NCBI GenBank assembly: GCA_949290445.1
Contig: CASERW010000006.1
Location: 1 to 56,939, forward strand
Direction of reading: 5' to 3'
DNA: 56,939 bases
Source: Aeriscardovia aeriphila
GTDB lineage: Bacteria > Actinomycetota > Actinomycetes > Actinomycetales > Bifidobacteriaceae
Shown: positions 26,176 to 35,966 of the stretch, in pieces
Layout of the letters: each line of letters starts with the position of its first letter
Numbering within the stretch: the first letter of the stretch is position 1
Notes under the pieces: model-generated
Told to the model about the DNA's origin: nothing
The model's input: only the letters and a program-made list of their open reading frames with translations
Database searches by the model: none
Translations under genes and position numbers: made by a program

Positions 26176-26307
26176 AAGAAACGCGAATTGCGCTACCAGC
26201 GAGGTTTCAGCTCCCACAGGCAACTCAAAGCCCAACCTCCTAAACTAAAGGAAGATGCTGGCTCACCACGCGCGTGAGACCAGTTGAGAGACAACGTGAG
26301 GAATGAT

Positions 26308-27843
26308 ATGAGCAATGAACCTCAGTGGAGCAACCCACTTCGAGACCCGCAGGATCTGCGTTTACCGCGCATTGCAGGGCCGTGCTCTGTCGTGATTTTT
26401 GGCGTGACGGGCGATTTAGCGCGCAAAAAGCTTTTGCCAGCCATCTATGACCTCGCTAACAGAGGCCTGTTGCCGCCGAGCTTTGGCCTGACCGGTTTTG
26501 GCAGGCGCGAATGGAGCAACGAATACTTCGCCAACTGGGTCAAAGAGCATGTGCAACGCTACTGCCGTACCCCATTCCGCGAATCCACATGGAACCAGCT
26601 CGCCGGTGGGATTCGCTTCGTCACAGGAACTTTTGACGACCCGGAAGCTTTCCGCCGCCTTTCTGCCACTGTCGACGAGCTTGACCGTGTGCGCGGAACA
26701 GAAGGAAACCATGCCTTTTACCTGTCTGTGCCACCATCTGCTTTCCCTGTTGTGGCACGTCAACTGGCCAAATCGGGCCTGTCACAGAGCCGCGAGGGCG
26801 CGTGGAGGCGCGTCATCATCGAAAAGCCGTTTGGCCACGACCTCGAGTCGGCTGAAGCACTGGGAAATACCATCGCTTCCGTGTTCGACCAGAATTCGAT
26901 TTTCCGCATCGACCATTACCTGGGCAAGGAAACCGTGCAGAACCTCATGGCAATGCGCTTTTCCAACATGCTTTTCGAGCCACTGTGGAACAACCATTAT
27001 GTTGACCACGTTCAAATCACGATGGCTGAAGATATCGGCATCGGCTCACGTGCAGGCTATTACGACGGCATCGGCGCTGCTCGCGATGTTATTCAAAACC
27101 ATTTGATCCAGCTCATGGCTCTGACGGCGATGGATGAGCCTGTCGACTTCTCTGCACGCAATGTGCACTATGAGAAGACGAAGATCCTCTCCGCAGTGCG
27201 TTTGCCTGAGGATCTCGCTACCTCGACATCGCGAGGCCAATACACTGCCGGTTGGCAGGGTGAAGAGAAGGTGCGCGGCTATTTGCAAGAGCAGGGAATT
27301 AACCCTGATTCGACGACAGAGACATACGCCGCAATCAAGCTGTGGATTGACACGAGGCGCTGGGCTGGTGTGCCCTTCTACTTGCGAACAGGCAAAAGGT
27401 TAGGAAAGCGCGTCACTGAGCTGGCTGTAGTGTTTAAGCGTGCTCCTCACCTTCCTTTCGACTCGAGCTCCACTCAAGAGTTAGGTGCGAATGAAATCGT
27501 CTTCCGTATTCAGCCTAATGAAGGCATTACTTTGCGCTTTGGCTCGAAGGTGCCTGGTTCGACGATGGAAGTACGCGATGTGAACATGGACTTCAGCTAT
27601 GGTTCCTCCTTCACTAAGTCGAGCCCAGAAGCCTATGAGCGTTTGATTTTAGATGTGCTGCTCGGTGAGCCACCGCTCTTCCCTACCACGGAAGAAGTGA
27701 ATCTCTCTTGGAAGATTCTTGACCCTATTGAAAAGTTCTGGGCAAGCCAGGGCCGACCTGACCCTTATACTGCGGGCACGTGGGGGCCTCGCTCTGCTGA
27801 TGACATGATGGCCCGTGATGGGCGTGCTTGGAGGTTGCCATGA
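26308..27843 (+). CDS. zwf: Glucose-6-phosphate 1-dehydrogenase
   Basis: A 511-residue enzyme oxidising glucose-6-phosphate to 6-phosphogluconolactone with NADP reduction, the entry to the oxidative pentose phosphate pathway. The nucleotide motif is [21 protein letters not shown] near residue 27. The active-site block is [14 protein letters not shown] near 209, and IEKPFGHDL lies before it. ATG 26308 is chosen over 26284 because GAGG lies 6 bases upstream. Its stop overlaps the opcA start (ATGA), so the two are coupled. With opcA, pgl and the convergent gnd it supplies NADPH and pentoses, alongside the bifid shunt expected in this lineage. Confidence 0.97.
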   Translation: MSNEPQWSNPLRDPQDLRLPRIAGPCSVVIFGVTGDLARKKLLPAIYDLANRGLLPPSFGLTGFGRREWSNEYFANWVKEHVQRYCRTPFRESTWNQLAGGIRFVTGTFDDPEAFRRLSATVDELDRVRGTEGNHAFYLSVPPSAFPVVARQLAKSGLSQSREGAWRRVIIEKPFGHDLESAEALGNTIASVFDQNSIFRIDHYLGKETVQNLMAMRFSNMLFEPLWNNHYVDHVQITMAEDIGIGSRAGYYDGIGAARDVIQNHLIQLMALTAMDEPVDFSARNVHYEKTKILSAVRLPEDLATSTSRGQYTAGWQGEEKVRGYLQEQGINPDSTTETYAAIKLWIDTRRWAGVPFYLRTGKRLGKRVTELAVVFKRAPHLPFDSSSTQELGANEIVFRIQPNEGITLRFGSKVPGSTMEVRDVNMDFSYGSSFTKSSPEAYERLILDVLLGEPPLFPTTEEVNLSWKILDPIEKFWASQGRPDPYTAGTWGPRSADDMMARDGRAWRLP

Positions 27844-28940
27844 TCGTTACGATGAAGAACACCACCACAAAGGCTATCTCCCAAAAGCTGGAAACCTTGC
27901 ATGTTCAGCGCGGTGAGGCGGCGCAAGGCCGCGTTTTGACGCTGATAATCTCGTGCGCTCAGCGTGAGTTGGAAGATAGCTTGCGTATTGCCAACGAGAT
28001 TTCTGGCGAACATCCTTGCCGTGTGATTGCACTTGTTCCAGGCGGCACGTCGGTGAACCCTAAGGCGGTGCTTGCTCAGGATGCTCGTGACGTCAACCCT
28101 GATGCGGCGCGCGAAGGTGTGCTTCAAGGTAATGAGACGGATTTGGAAGCTGAGATTCGTTTTGGTGCGGATGCCGGCGCTTCGGACGTCATCGTGCTCT
28201 TCCCTCACGGTGAGCTGGCTCAGCATTTGGATACGCTCGTCATTCCTTTGATGGTTGCTGATACGCCGGTGGTGGCGTGGTGGCCGACTCAGGCTCCCGA
28301 CAACCCAGCTCAGGACCCTATTGGGCGTATGGCTGTGTCGCGTATTACGGATGCTGCTCGCTCAACTGATCCGCTGGGGACTTTGGAAAAGTTGATGCGT
28401 ACGGCTTCTGTGGAGGATGTTGACCTCTCCTGGACGCACTTGACTTTGTGGCGCGCTTCCTTGGCCTCTGTTCTCGATCAAGCTCAGGGGCAGAAGATTG
28501 TCAGCGCTGAAGTGACAGGTTCTGATCAGAACATCTCTGTGCGCTTGATGGCTGCCTGGTTGGCCTGTGTTGCGGGAGCTCAGGTGAGCATTCGACCTCA
28601 GAAGGCGGAAGAGGAATGTGAGGGCGGCCCTGTTCCTCAGGGTATTATTCGCGGTGTGAAGCTCGTGATGGATGATGGTGGCGTGTATACGCTTTCCCGC
28701 GGCATTTCCATGGCGAAAAAGGCTTTGTTGGATGCTGGAGTTGAGGTTGATCCGTCGTGGCAATCTCCTGCTCTTCATGATGGTGCATGGGTGACGACGC
28801 CAACGTCGAAGGCTCCGCAGATGATCTCTTTGCCGCATCGCTCCACTGCTGATTGCTTGAGTGAAGAGTTGGGACGCTTGTATCCAGACCCTCTGTACTC
28901 GCGTGTGTTGCGTTCGAGCTTTACTGTTATTCACGGCTGA
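27840..28940 (+). CDS. opcA: OpcA, glucose-6-phosphate dehydrogenase assembly/activator protein
   Basis: A 366-residue protein required for assembly or redox activation of G6PDH in actinobacteria and cyanobacteria. Recognisable parts are RVLTLIISCAQRELEDSLRIANEIS near residue 38, HPCRVIALVPGG near 61, DVIVLFPHGELAQHLDTLVIPL near 117 and the TPVVAWWPTQAPDNPAQDPIG block near 143. The ATG is in ATGA overlap with the zwf stop. An exact copy of the dispersed word (27943-27952) is encoded within LTLIIS. A gap of 179 bp follows to pgl. Confidence 0.93.
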   Translation: MIVTMKNTTTKAISQKLETLHVQRGEAAQGRVLTLIISCAQRELEDSLRIANEISGEHPCRVIALVPGGTSVNPKAVLAQDARDVNPDAAREGVLQGNETDLEAEIRFGADAGASDVIVLFPHGELAQHLDTLVIPLMVADTPVVAWWPTQAPDNPAQDPIGRMAVSRITDAARSTDPLGTLEKLMRTASVEDVDLSWTHLTLWRASLASVLDQAQGQKIVSAEVTGSDQNISVRLMAAWLACVAGAQVSIRPQKAEEECEGGPVPQGIIRGVKLVMDDGGVYTLSRGISMAKKALLDAGVEVDPSWQSPALHDGAWVTTPTSKAPQMISLPHRSTADCLSEELGRLYPDPLYSRVLRSSFTVIHG

Positions 28941-29119
28941 GCTTGTATTGTTGCTCATGCCTTGAGTGATTTGTATTCACCCTTGCGGCCATTGTAAGTA
29001 CGATGGAACTATTATGTTTCGTTACACGGTTGTGCAGTGTAGTCTCACAGCAGTTGTCACTTCAGTTGTGAGCTCGCTGCTTTCCTGTAGCGATGAGGAC
29101 CAAAGAGAAGAAGAGTTTT

Positions 29120-29953
29120 ATGCCAGATCAGAATGAACAGTTGCAGCGTGGCCTCGCCCCTCGCATCGTATTGCGCTTGGCGGATGAAAACGGTGTGCTG
29201 CATATGGCAGCCAATCGCCTGCTCACTCGTTTGATCGAGCTCGAAACCCAAGGCCGTCAGCGTATTGACATTGCTATCACAGGTGGAAGCGACGGCATCG
29301 AAATGCTGCGCTTGGTAGGTTTAAACCCTCTGGTTGATTCCGTCGATTGGTCGCGCGTGCACATGTGGTGGGGGGATGAACGATTTGTGCCTGCTAACGA
29401 CCCTGATCGCAATGCTTTGCAAGCTCGCCATGCTTTACTGGACATGTTGGTGGCACAAAAGGGCTTGCCAGAATCCAATATTCATGAGATTCCAGCCGAT
29501 CCACGTTCTGCTACTGAACGTAACCAGGCCAGCGCTGAAGATGATGCTCGCGCCGTCAACGAAGCTGCTGTGAAGTTCCAGCAGATGCTGTTGCAAGAGT
29601 TGGGTAACATGAATGGCGAGCCTCGCATGGATATCGCTTGGTGGGGTGTTGGCCCTGATGCCCACTTCGCCTCTCTGATGCCAGGTTTGCCTCAGATTAA
29701 CATCGCTGACCCATCGCAGCTCACCTGCGGCGTCACCAATTCGCCGAATATGCCTCCTCTGCGTATTTCCATGACTGTTCCGATGATCCAGCGCAGCTTG
29801 GAAACTTGGGTGATCGCTTCTGGAGAGAAGAAGCGTGAGGCTTTGAGCAAGGCTTTAGGCAACTTTGATGACCCTGCAGCTCCGATCACCTTTGCAGCTG
29901 GGCGTAAGTCCACTATGTGGATGGTCGATGTAGCTGCAGCTCCTCGGGCGTAA
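29120..29953 (+). CDS. pgl: 6-phosphogluconolactonase (DevB type)
   Basis: A 277-residue hydrolase converting 6-phosphogluconolactone to 6-phosphogluconate. DIAITGGSDGIEMLRLV near residue 50, VHMWWGDERFVPANDPDRN near 79 and IAWWGVGPDAHFASLMPG near 172 are the family blocks. The usual GMGPDGH is GVGPDAH, keeping the catalytic His. ATG 29120 is preferred; a start at 29093 adds MRTKEKKSF. Neither has a strong Shine-Dalgarno. The 179-bp gap from opcA suggests a possible own promoter. Confidence 0.92.
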   Translation: MPDQNEQLQRGLAPRIVLRLADENGVLHMAANRLLTRLIELETQGRQRIDIAITGGSDGIEMLRLVGLNPLVDSVDWSRVHMWWGDERFVPANDPDRNALQARHALLDMLVAQKGLPESNIHEIPADPRSATERNQASAEDDARAVNEAAVKFQQMLLQELGNMNGEPRMDIAWWGVGPDAHFASLMPGLPQINIADPSQLTCGVTNSPNMPPLRISMTVPMIQRSLETWVIASGEKKREALSKALGNFDDPAAPITFAAGRKSTMWMVDVAAAPRA

Positions 29954-29991
29954 CAGCTCATGTCCAGCCTGAAATCGGCTAGAGTTGAGTT

Positions 29992-30354
29992 ATGAGAACT
30001 GTCGGCAACTTTTTCTGGATTATTTTCGGAGGCCTTGAGCTTTTCCTCGCTTGGGGAATCATTGGCCTGGTTTTGTGCTGCACTATTGTCGGCATCCCCC
30101 TAGGCCTGCAAGCCTTCAAAATGGCTCAGCTCTCCCTCGCCCCGTTTGGTCTGCACGTCGACTGGACGCCCTCGCCCTCATCGCTGCTCAACATTATTTG
30201 GGTGATTTTTGTGGGCTGGTATATGGCGTTAGGTTACCTCGCCCTCGGCGTGATGTGGTGCTGCACCATCGTGGGAATCCCGATCGGTTTGCAAGTCATG
30301 AAAATGGCGAAGCTCGCCTTCTGGCCATTCGGCTCTCGCATTCTGACATACTAA
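29992..30354 (+). CDS. YccF-family inner membrane protein
   Basis: A 120-residue protein made of two related YccF segments: GIIGLVLCCTIVGIPLGLQAFKMAQLSLAPFG (about 23-54) and GVMWCCTIVGIPIGLQVMKMAKLAFWPFG (about 86-114), each with the CCTIVGIPxGLQxxKMA block. About four hydrophobic stretches are seen. Function is unknown in the family. It follows pgl by 38 bp and ends before a symmetric terminator. Confidence 0.88.
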   Translation: MRTVGNFFWIIFGGLELFLAWGIIGLVLCCTIVGIPLGLQAFKMAQLSLAPFGLHVDWTPSPSSLLNIIWVIFVGWYMALGYLALGVMWCCTIVGIPIGLQVMKMAKLAFWPFGSRILTY

Positions 30355-30393
30355 GATTGTCAGTCCGTCACATCTTTGTGTGGAAAACGCATT

Positions 30394-30425
30394 GTGGGGG
30401 ATAGAGCATTCGCTCTATCCCCCAC
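30394..30425. terminator. Bidirectional terminator between yccF and gnd
   Basis: A 14-bp perfect stem, GTGGGGGATAGAGC (30394-30407) against GCTCTATCCCCCAC (30412-30425), with a 4-base loop. T tracts are poor on both sides (GTTTTCC on the minus side). Confidence 0.75.
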
Positions 30426-30469
30426 TGCTGTATCAGCGGGCGAACCAGGTGGAGGCGATGGTAGCGCGC

Positions 30470-30479
30470 TGATAATCTT
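30470..30479. repeat. Dispersed motif, single copy past gnd
   Basis: TGATAATCTT preceded by GCGC and followed by AAGAAATTC; it lies 11 bp beyond the gnd stop codon (30491). Confidence 0.7.
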
Positions 30480-30490
30480 AAGAAATTCGC

Positions 30491-31951
30491 TTAGCGAGTT
30501 TCCTCAACCTCATGCTGGCCATCCTCAGCCCACAAGGTGTGGAAGACGCCAGGCTGATCGACGCGGCCATAGGTATGAGCGCCAAACAGGTCGCGCTGGC
30601 CCTGGATCAGAGCAGCCGGCAGACGGTCAGAACGCAGAGCATCGTAGTAGCTCAAGCAGGAAGAGAAGGCTGGAACAGGAATGCCACCCAAAGCGGCCTT
30701 CGCCACGACGTTCCTCCAGGAATTCTGAGCCTCTTCCAACGACTTCTTGAAGTAAGGGGTGAACACCAGAGAGCTGGTAATCTCGCCAGAGTCGTAAGCG
30801 TCAGAAATGCGGTTCAAGAACTGAGCGCGAATAATGCAGCCAGCACGCCAAATACGAGCCACAGCGCCCAAATCGATGGTCCAGTTGTACTGGCGAGCAC
30901 CCTCGGAGATCTCGTCGAAGCCCTGAGCGTAGGCGATGATCTTGGAAGCGTAGAGAGCACGACGAACGTCCTCGATGAAGGCCTTCTTCTCCTCGTCGGA
31001 AAGCTCCACATGAGGAGTTGGGCCTGCGAGAATGTTCTTCTGAGCCTCTTGACGCTGCTCGACGCGCTCGGAAAGGCCACGAGCAAACACGGCCTCAGCG
31101 ATGGCGGAAACCGGGACTGGAAGGTCGAGAGCGGTCTGGACAGTCCAGGTGCCGGTGCCCTTCATCTGAGCCTGATCCTTGATGATGTCGATGAACGGCT
31201 TGCCCGTCTTCTCATCCATGTGGTGGAGAACTTCAGCGGTGATTTCGATGAGGTAAGAGTTGAGCTCCGTCTTATTCCACTCGTCGAAAATGTCTGCGAT
31301 TTCAGCAGGGCTCAAGCCCAGGCCGCGGCGAAGAAGGTCGTAGCTTTCGGCGATGAGCTGCATGTCGGCGTACTCGATGCCGTTATGAACCATCTTGACG
31401 AAGTGGCCAGCGCCGTTCTCACCGATGTGTGTGACGCACGGGCTGCCATCTTCTGCCTTGGCAGCGATGGATTCGAAGATCGGGCCGAGCTTCTTCCAGC
31501 TTTCCTCTGGGCCGCCTGGCATCATGGATGGGCCGAGCAGAGCGCCCTGCTCGCCGCCGGAAATGCCGCAGCCGACGAAGTGAATACCGCGCTCGGCCAT
31601 TTCCTTTTCGCGACGCATGGTGTCCTTGAAGTAGGTGTTACCACCGTCGATGATGATGTCACCAGGTTCGAAGAGGTCAGCGAGCTTTTGGATGAACGCT
31701 TCGGTTGGAGCGCCTGCCTTGACCATGATGATGGCGGTGCGTGGCTTTTCCAAACTGTTGACGAACTCTTCCAAGGTGTGGGCAGGGATGAACTTGCCTT
31801 CCTCGCCGTGTTCCTTGATCAGTTCGTCGGTACGCCAACTCGAACGGTTGAAAACGGCGACAGTGTTGCCATTGCGGGCCAGGTTACGCGACAGTGCAGC
31901 ACCCATAGCAGCAAGGCCGACAACACCAATATTTGCCTTTTCCTCGGTCAT
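30491..31951 (-). CDS. gnd: 6-phosphogluconate dehydrogenase, decarboxylating
   Basis: A 486-residue enzyme forming ribulose-5-phosphate, CO2 and NADPH. The nucleotide motif IGVVGLAAMGAALSRNLA opens the protein, VFNRSSWRTDEL suggests NADP use, IIIDGGNTYFKDTMRRE lies near 100, and the signature GCGISGGEQGALLGPSMMPGG near 128. The substrate/catalytic HNGIEYADMQLIAE is near 185. ATG 31951 is chosen because GGAAAGG lies 7 bases upstream. It converges on the zwf-opcA-pgl-yccF group, so all oxidative pentose phosphate genes sit within 6 kb but on two strands. Confidence 0.96.
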   Translation of the reverse strand: MTEEKANIGVVGLAAMGAALSRNLARNGNTVAVFNRSSWRTDELIKEHGEEGKFIPAHTLEEFVNSLEKPRTAIIMVKAGAPTEAFIQKLADLFEPGDIIIDGGNTYFKDTMRREKEMAERGIHFVGCGISGGEQGALLGPSMMPGGPEESWKKLGPIFESIAAKAEDGSPCVTHIGENGAGHFVKMVHNGIEYADMQLIAESYDLLRRGLGLSPAEIADIFDEWNKTELNSYLIEITAEVLHHMDEKTGKPFIDIIKDQAQMKGTGTWTVQTALDLPVPVSAIAEAVFARGLSERVEQRQEAQKNILAGPTPHVELSDEEKKAFIEDVRRALYASKIIAYAQGFDEISEGARQYNWTIDLGAVARIWRAGCIIRAQFLNRISDAYDSGEITSSLVFTPYFKKSLEEAQNSWRNVVAKAALGGIPVPAFSSCLSYYDALRSDRLPAALIQGQRDLFGAHTYGRVDQPGVFHTLWAEDGQHEVEETR

Positions 31952-32052
31952 ACGAAGCCTTTCCGTAAACTTTACGTCCACTGTTAATCCTATTGCGAGC
32001 CCGTCCGTAACCTGGCGCGAGTTGCCCGTCTTTGCTCTCAGCCAAAGCACAA

Positions 32053-32096
32053 AGGCGCGTGACCTGCTGCCGTATTTGGCAACACATCACGCGCCT
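32053..32096 (-). terminator. Terminator of kup
   Basis: AGGCGCGTGA (32053-32062) pairs with TCACGCGCCT (32087-32096); an inner pairing GGCAGC/GTTGCC shortens the loop. Read in the kup direction it is followed by TTTGTGCTTT. Confidence 0.75.
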
Positions 32097-32157
32097 GGAG
32101 AGCGATACAAGCGGCTCAGAAGCTACTTATCAGCGGCTCTCGAGCGGCTGCTCGACG

Positions 32158-34869
32158 TTACTTATCAGAAAGCCTTTCCTGGCCAGAAGCCTTTGCTGCG
32201 GCCTTAGCGGCTGGCTTCACAGCGATCGGCTTAGCTGCGGCAGGCTTGGAAGGAGCCTTAGCGGCAGCGGCCGGCCTTGCAGCAGCCGGCTTAGCGGCAG
32301 CAGCTTTCGCCGTGCTGGCCGCCTCTTCAGCAGCCTTACGCGCTTCATGCACCTTATGTGCCACAGCGCGAGCGGCTTCCAAAGCCTCCTCCTCGCTGAT
32401 CTGGCGTTCACGCTGGACGCGCTCCTTCTCCTGCTTCGCAAGAACTGCTTGCAAGGTAACAGGATGCTTCACCTTCCTCAGCTGCGTGCGCTTGAGCGGC
32501 GCCACAGGCTGAACGGCGACGAAGAGCGGCTGCGACTCCGTCACTGGGTTGTATGCCGACAGGCCGAACCACTTCACTGGGTTACCGCACACGTGACGAA
32601 TAGCGTACTTCATGCGCAAAGCGAAGGCGCCGGTCACGTCGATCTTTGACTCTGGCACCAAATCCTTATGGATCAGCACGTAATCGATAGTGCCAATCTG
32701 CTGGTCCTCATCGATCTTGGGGTAAATAGTGCGCTGCTCCGGCAGCTCGCCCGAATCGATGAGATCATGCATGATCTGGTGCAGGTACGTAGCCACATTC
32801 TGGCTGACCTTGAAGCCAATACGAATGCGCACGCGGAAGAGGAAGTCGGTACCGAAGTTCTCCACCGAGTACTCGCGGGTGAACGGGTCGTCGGTCACTT
32901 CCACCGACACCGCCCACCAAGCCTTGGCCCTCTTGGGGTGGCCGTTGAAGATGGAGTAGAAGATGTCGGTGTCCAGTCGCCTCATTTCCGAGTCGGAGGT
33001 GAGGTACACAAGATTATCAGAGTAGAAAGCTTGGCGCGGGTCGCGGTGCAGCATATCGAGTGCTGGCAGGAACTCGCGAGGGTTCAAATGCCTGCGCTGG
33101 CTGCGCTCTACTCGGGTACCCTCATCCCACACGTACATCACCATCAAAATAGCGAGGGTGAGCAGTGTGGTGAACCAACCGCCGTGGAAGAACTTGGACA
33201 GCGATGCGATCAAGAAGAGAACCTGAATAATCAGGAACACGATCAAGAACACCACAGCAAACACACGCCTCTTCTGCGCGGCCCACATGTAGGCGGCCAG
33301 CAGAATGGCAGTGGTAATCATGGTGATGGTAAGAGCCAGGCCATAAGCGGCGGAAATATGCTCAGAATCCTTGAACAGGAAGAGCACGCCCAAAGTTGCC
33401 ACGCACAGCACCCAGTTGATGGACGGAATATAGAGCTGGCCACGGGTGTGAGCTGGGTAGCGCACCTGCAGGTGAGGCATCCAGTTGAGCGAGGTTGCCT
33501 CAGAAACCATCGTGAAAGCACCGGTAATCAAAGCCTGAGAGGCGATGACACCTGCCGTAACTGACAGCACGACGGCGATGGTGCGGATGGTGGTGTTCGG
33601 CATCATTTGGAAGAACGGGTTGACTGCTCCCTGCTTGATAATCTCAGGATTATCAGCGTTGGAGAGCATCCAAGCGCCTTGGCCAAAGTAGCAGAAAACC
33701 AGAGCGATATTGATGAATGGCCAAGTGGCGTAAATAGAGCCGCGGCCCACATGGCCCATATCGGAGTACAGAGCCTCAGCACCCGTCGTCGACAGGAAGA
33801 CGGTACCCATCAGTGCCAATCCAGCCCTGTTCTCCCCCGAGAGCAGGTAGCGAAGGCCCCACATCGGGTTCAGAGCTTCGAACACCGACCAGTCATTGGC
33901 GAGGTTCAGGCCACCGATGACGGCGATAAAGAGGAACCAGATGACCACGATCGAGCCGAAGACCATGCCGATTTTCTCCGTTCCGCGCGACTGGACGGAG
34001 AAGAGCACGAGAATGATGATGGCGGTGATCACCAGTGTGACCGTCGTATCGGAGAAGGTGTCATGAAGGCGCGGAATAGTGCGCAAACCTTCCACTGCGG
34101 AGGAAATCGAGACGGCCGGGGTAAGCACGGAATCAGCCAAGAAGGCTGCACCGCCCACCATTGCTGGAATGGCCAGCCACTTGCCATAGCGACGCACCAG
34201 AGAGTAGAGCGCGAAGATGCCACCCTCACCCTTGTTGTCGATGCGCATAGCAATAAGAACGTATTTAACGGTGGTAATCAGGGTAATGGTCCAGAACAGA
34301 AGGGAGAGCAAGCCCAAAACGGCGAAGCGATCCACATACTTGACGGAGCCACCGTTACCAGCGATGAAGCTTTGAGCCGTATACAGAGGCGACGTACCGA
34401 TATCGCCATACACCACGCCCATAGCCACAATACACATGGCGAGCTTGATGCGGTCAGGGCCCGACTGCAAGTTATTCCACCACTTGCCCAGGCGGGTGCG
34501 CGGCTGGTGGGCGGCACGGCGGGCAGCTTGTTCGGCTTCCTTCTTGGCACGCTCCTTGGCCTCACGCTCTTCCTTGGAAATGGCAGAACGGTTGATTTTA
34601 GCTGTGTTCACCACGCCCTTCGGCACGATGATGGAGCCCGTATCCTGAATACGGTCGATCCTCATCGTCGCCTCAGCAGTGGCGAGAGATCGGCGCCGAG
34701 CTTCAGCACTTTCCTCTTGTTGGGCCATGTCGGCATTGGACTGAACCATTGCTGCCAGCGCAGGGTCAGACATAGGCTGAGCAGCGACTCGTTTCAATGG
34801 CTGTTCGTCATCGTCACGAGCAGACGTACGCGAACTCGTCGCATTCGCCGAACCGCGTGATTGCGTCAT
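32158..34869 (-). CDS. kup: Kup/HAK-type potassium uptake protein with long terminal extensions
   Basis: A 903-residue potassium transporter, about 270 residues longer than typical bacterial Kup. The Kup signature MGVVYGDIGTSPLYTAQSF starts near residue 150 and about 12 helices follow. Before it is a charged, helical N-terminal region of about 140 residues (ERAKKEAEQAARRAAH). After the core a tail of about 95 residues is made of Glu/Arg helix and then Ala/Lys/Pro repeats (AAAAKPAAARPAAAAKAP), similar in composition to histone H1 or KAAP repeats. GGAGGT lies just upstream of ATG 34869. The tails are cytosolic by topology and may regulate transport or bind nucleic acid; this is inference. Confidence 0.93.
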   Translation of the reverse strand: MTQSRGSANATSSRTSARDDDEQPLKRVAAQPMSDPALAAMVQSNADMAQQEESAEARRRSLATAEATMRIDRIQDTGSIIVPKGVVNTAKINRSAISKEEREAKERAKKEAEQAARRAAHQPRTRLGKWWNNLQSGPDRIKLAMCIVAMGVVYGDIGTSPLYTAQSFIAGNGGSVKYVDRFAVLGLLSLLFWTITLITTVKYVLIAMRIDNKGEGGIFALYSLVRRYGKWLAIPAMVGGAAFLADSVLTPAVSISSAVEGLRTIPRLHDTFSDTTVTLVITAIIILVLFSVQSRGTEKIGMVFGSIVVIWFLFIAVIGGLNLANDWSVFEALNPMWGLRYLLSGENRAGLALMGTVFLSTTGAEALYSDMGHVGRGSIYATWPFINIALVFCYFGQGAWMLSNADNPEIIKQGAVNPFFQMMPNTTIRTIAVVLSVTAGVIASQALITGAFTMVSEATSLNWMPHLQVRYPAHTRGQLYIPSINWVLCVATLGVLFLFKDSEHISAAYGLALTITMITTAILLAAYMWAAQKRRVFAVVFLIVFLIIQVLFLIASLSKFFHGGWFTTLLTLAILMVMYVWDEGTRVERSQRRHLNPREFLPALDMLHRDPRQAFYSDNLVYLTSDSEMRRLDTDIFYSIFNGHPKRAKAWWAVSVEVTDDPFTREYSVENFGTDFLFRVRIRIGFKVSQNVATYLHQIMHDLIDSGELPEQRTIYPKIDEDQQIGTIDYVLIHKDLVPESKIDVTGAFALRMKYAIRHVCGNPVKWFGLSAYNPVTESQPLFVAVQPVAPLKRTQLRKVKHPVTLQAVLAKQEKERVQRERQISEEEALEAARAVAHKVHEARKAAEEAASTAKAAAAKPAAARPAAAAKAPSKPAAAKPIAVKPAAKAAAKASGQERLSDK

Positions 34870-34994
34870 CTCTACCTCCACCTCGTAATACTCACGAAGC
34901 CACCATTCTAGTTACCCAGTAGGAAATGACCTTCACAATTGCCCGCTGTGAAGGCCAGTCCGCTTATGGCTTGCTTGCGGTTGCTTACGGTTGC

Positions 34995-35966
34995 TTACTG
35001 CGGCAATCCGTAAGCTCGGCAAGCGTTGTCATGCGTCAACTGCGCGACCTCGTCCACGCTCATATCAAGCACATCGGCCATCACCGCCATTGTGTAGGGC
35101 ACGAGGTAGCTCGCGTTCGTCCTGCCTCGCCAGGGCATCGGCGTCAAATAAGGCGCATCCGTTTCGACGAGAATATGGCTCCTGTCGATCTCTCGTAAGC
35201 CGTCGCGAATCGCCTCGTTGGTACGGAAAGTCACCGTGCCAGAAAAGCTCAAATACCAGCCATTTTGCCTCGCAACTCGTGCCATCTCACCATTTCCCGC
35301 AAAGGAGTGGAAGATTGTCACCTCGGGGGAACCGTCCGCTAACAGCGTATCCATGCACTCCTGGTCGGCGTCGCGGTCATGAATTTGCATCGGAAGGTTC
35401 AACTCTTTGGCCAAGGCAATATGGTCGCGAAATGCTGAGATTTGCAGGCTGTGAGCAGCTTGCCCCACGCGGAAGAAATCCAGGCCCGTCTCTCCAATGG
35501 CAACGACAAGGCCTTCGTCTTTACCTTGCTTGGCAATCTGGGAAAGTTGAGCAAAAGCGTCGGCATAGCTCACGTCATGCCAAGGGTCGTAATGGACCTC
35601 GAGGCCATCGGGGCCAGCCACTGCGCGGTGCCCGTGACGCACGGCCTCCACCGGGTGAATAGCGAGAGCCGCGTGAACACGATCGGGGAAACGACGAGCG
35701 AGGTCAAGGGCGATTGGCCAATCAGGAAGCTCGCAACCCACGTCAATAATCTGGCCTACACCCGCGTACTGGGCGAAATCCAACAGCTGCTCGGTGCTGT
35801 AGGTTTGCTGCACGGGCTGGTGAAGTTCGCTTGCCTGCTCGGCCATTTCCTTCGAAAAGGCGATGGTGGAGTGCAGGTGGGTGTGGTCGTCGACGGTGAG
35901 AACATGGCTCGGGCGTGAGCTGAAAGGTGCCCACGCCCGAGAACGATGATGATGAGTCTGGCTCAC
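34995..35966 (-). CDS. TatD family metal-dependent deoxyribonuclease
   Basis: A 323-residue hydrolase of the TatD family (3'-5' DNA exonuclease in studied members). Metal ligands are visible in order: DDHTHLH near 27, [10 protein letters not shown] near 145, MQIHDRDAD near 184, TIFHSFAGN near 210 and [11 protein letters not shown] near 260. It is some 60 residues longer than usual because of an N-terminal His/Arg-rich stretch and an insert around 40-60. Start is GTG 35966 overlapping the metG stop (GTGA), with AAGAAGG 7 bases upstream. metG-tatD is a common actinobacterial arrangement. Confidence 0.92.
   Translation of the reverse strand: MSQTHHHRSRAWAPFSSRPSHVLTVDDHTHLHSTIAFSKEMAEQASELHQPVQQTYSTEQLLDFAQYAGVGQIIDVGCELPDWPIALDLARRFPDRVHAALAIHPVEAVRHGHRAVAGPDGLEVHYDPWHDVSYADAFAQLSQIAKQGKDEGLVVAIGETGLDFFRVGQAAHSLQISAFRDHIALAKELNLPMQIHDRDADQECMDTLLADGSPEVTIFHSFAGNGEMARVARQNGWYLSFSGTVTFRTNEAIRDGLREIDRSHILVETDAPYLTPMPWRGRTNASYLVPYTMAVMADVLDMSVDEVAQLTHDNACRAYGLPQ

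Noticed and set aside
30394..30425. 14-bp hairpin as a dispersed-motif relative
   Set aside because: Its GC-rich sequence is unrelated to GAGATTATCA; it is a normal terminator between convergent genes.
30512..31987. 491-residue plus-strand open frame
   Set aside because: It is antisense to gnd, whose protein is unmistakable; translation shows no domain and no Shine-Dalgarno.
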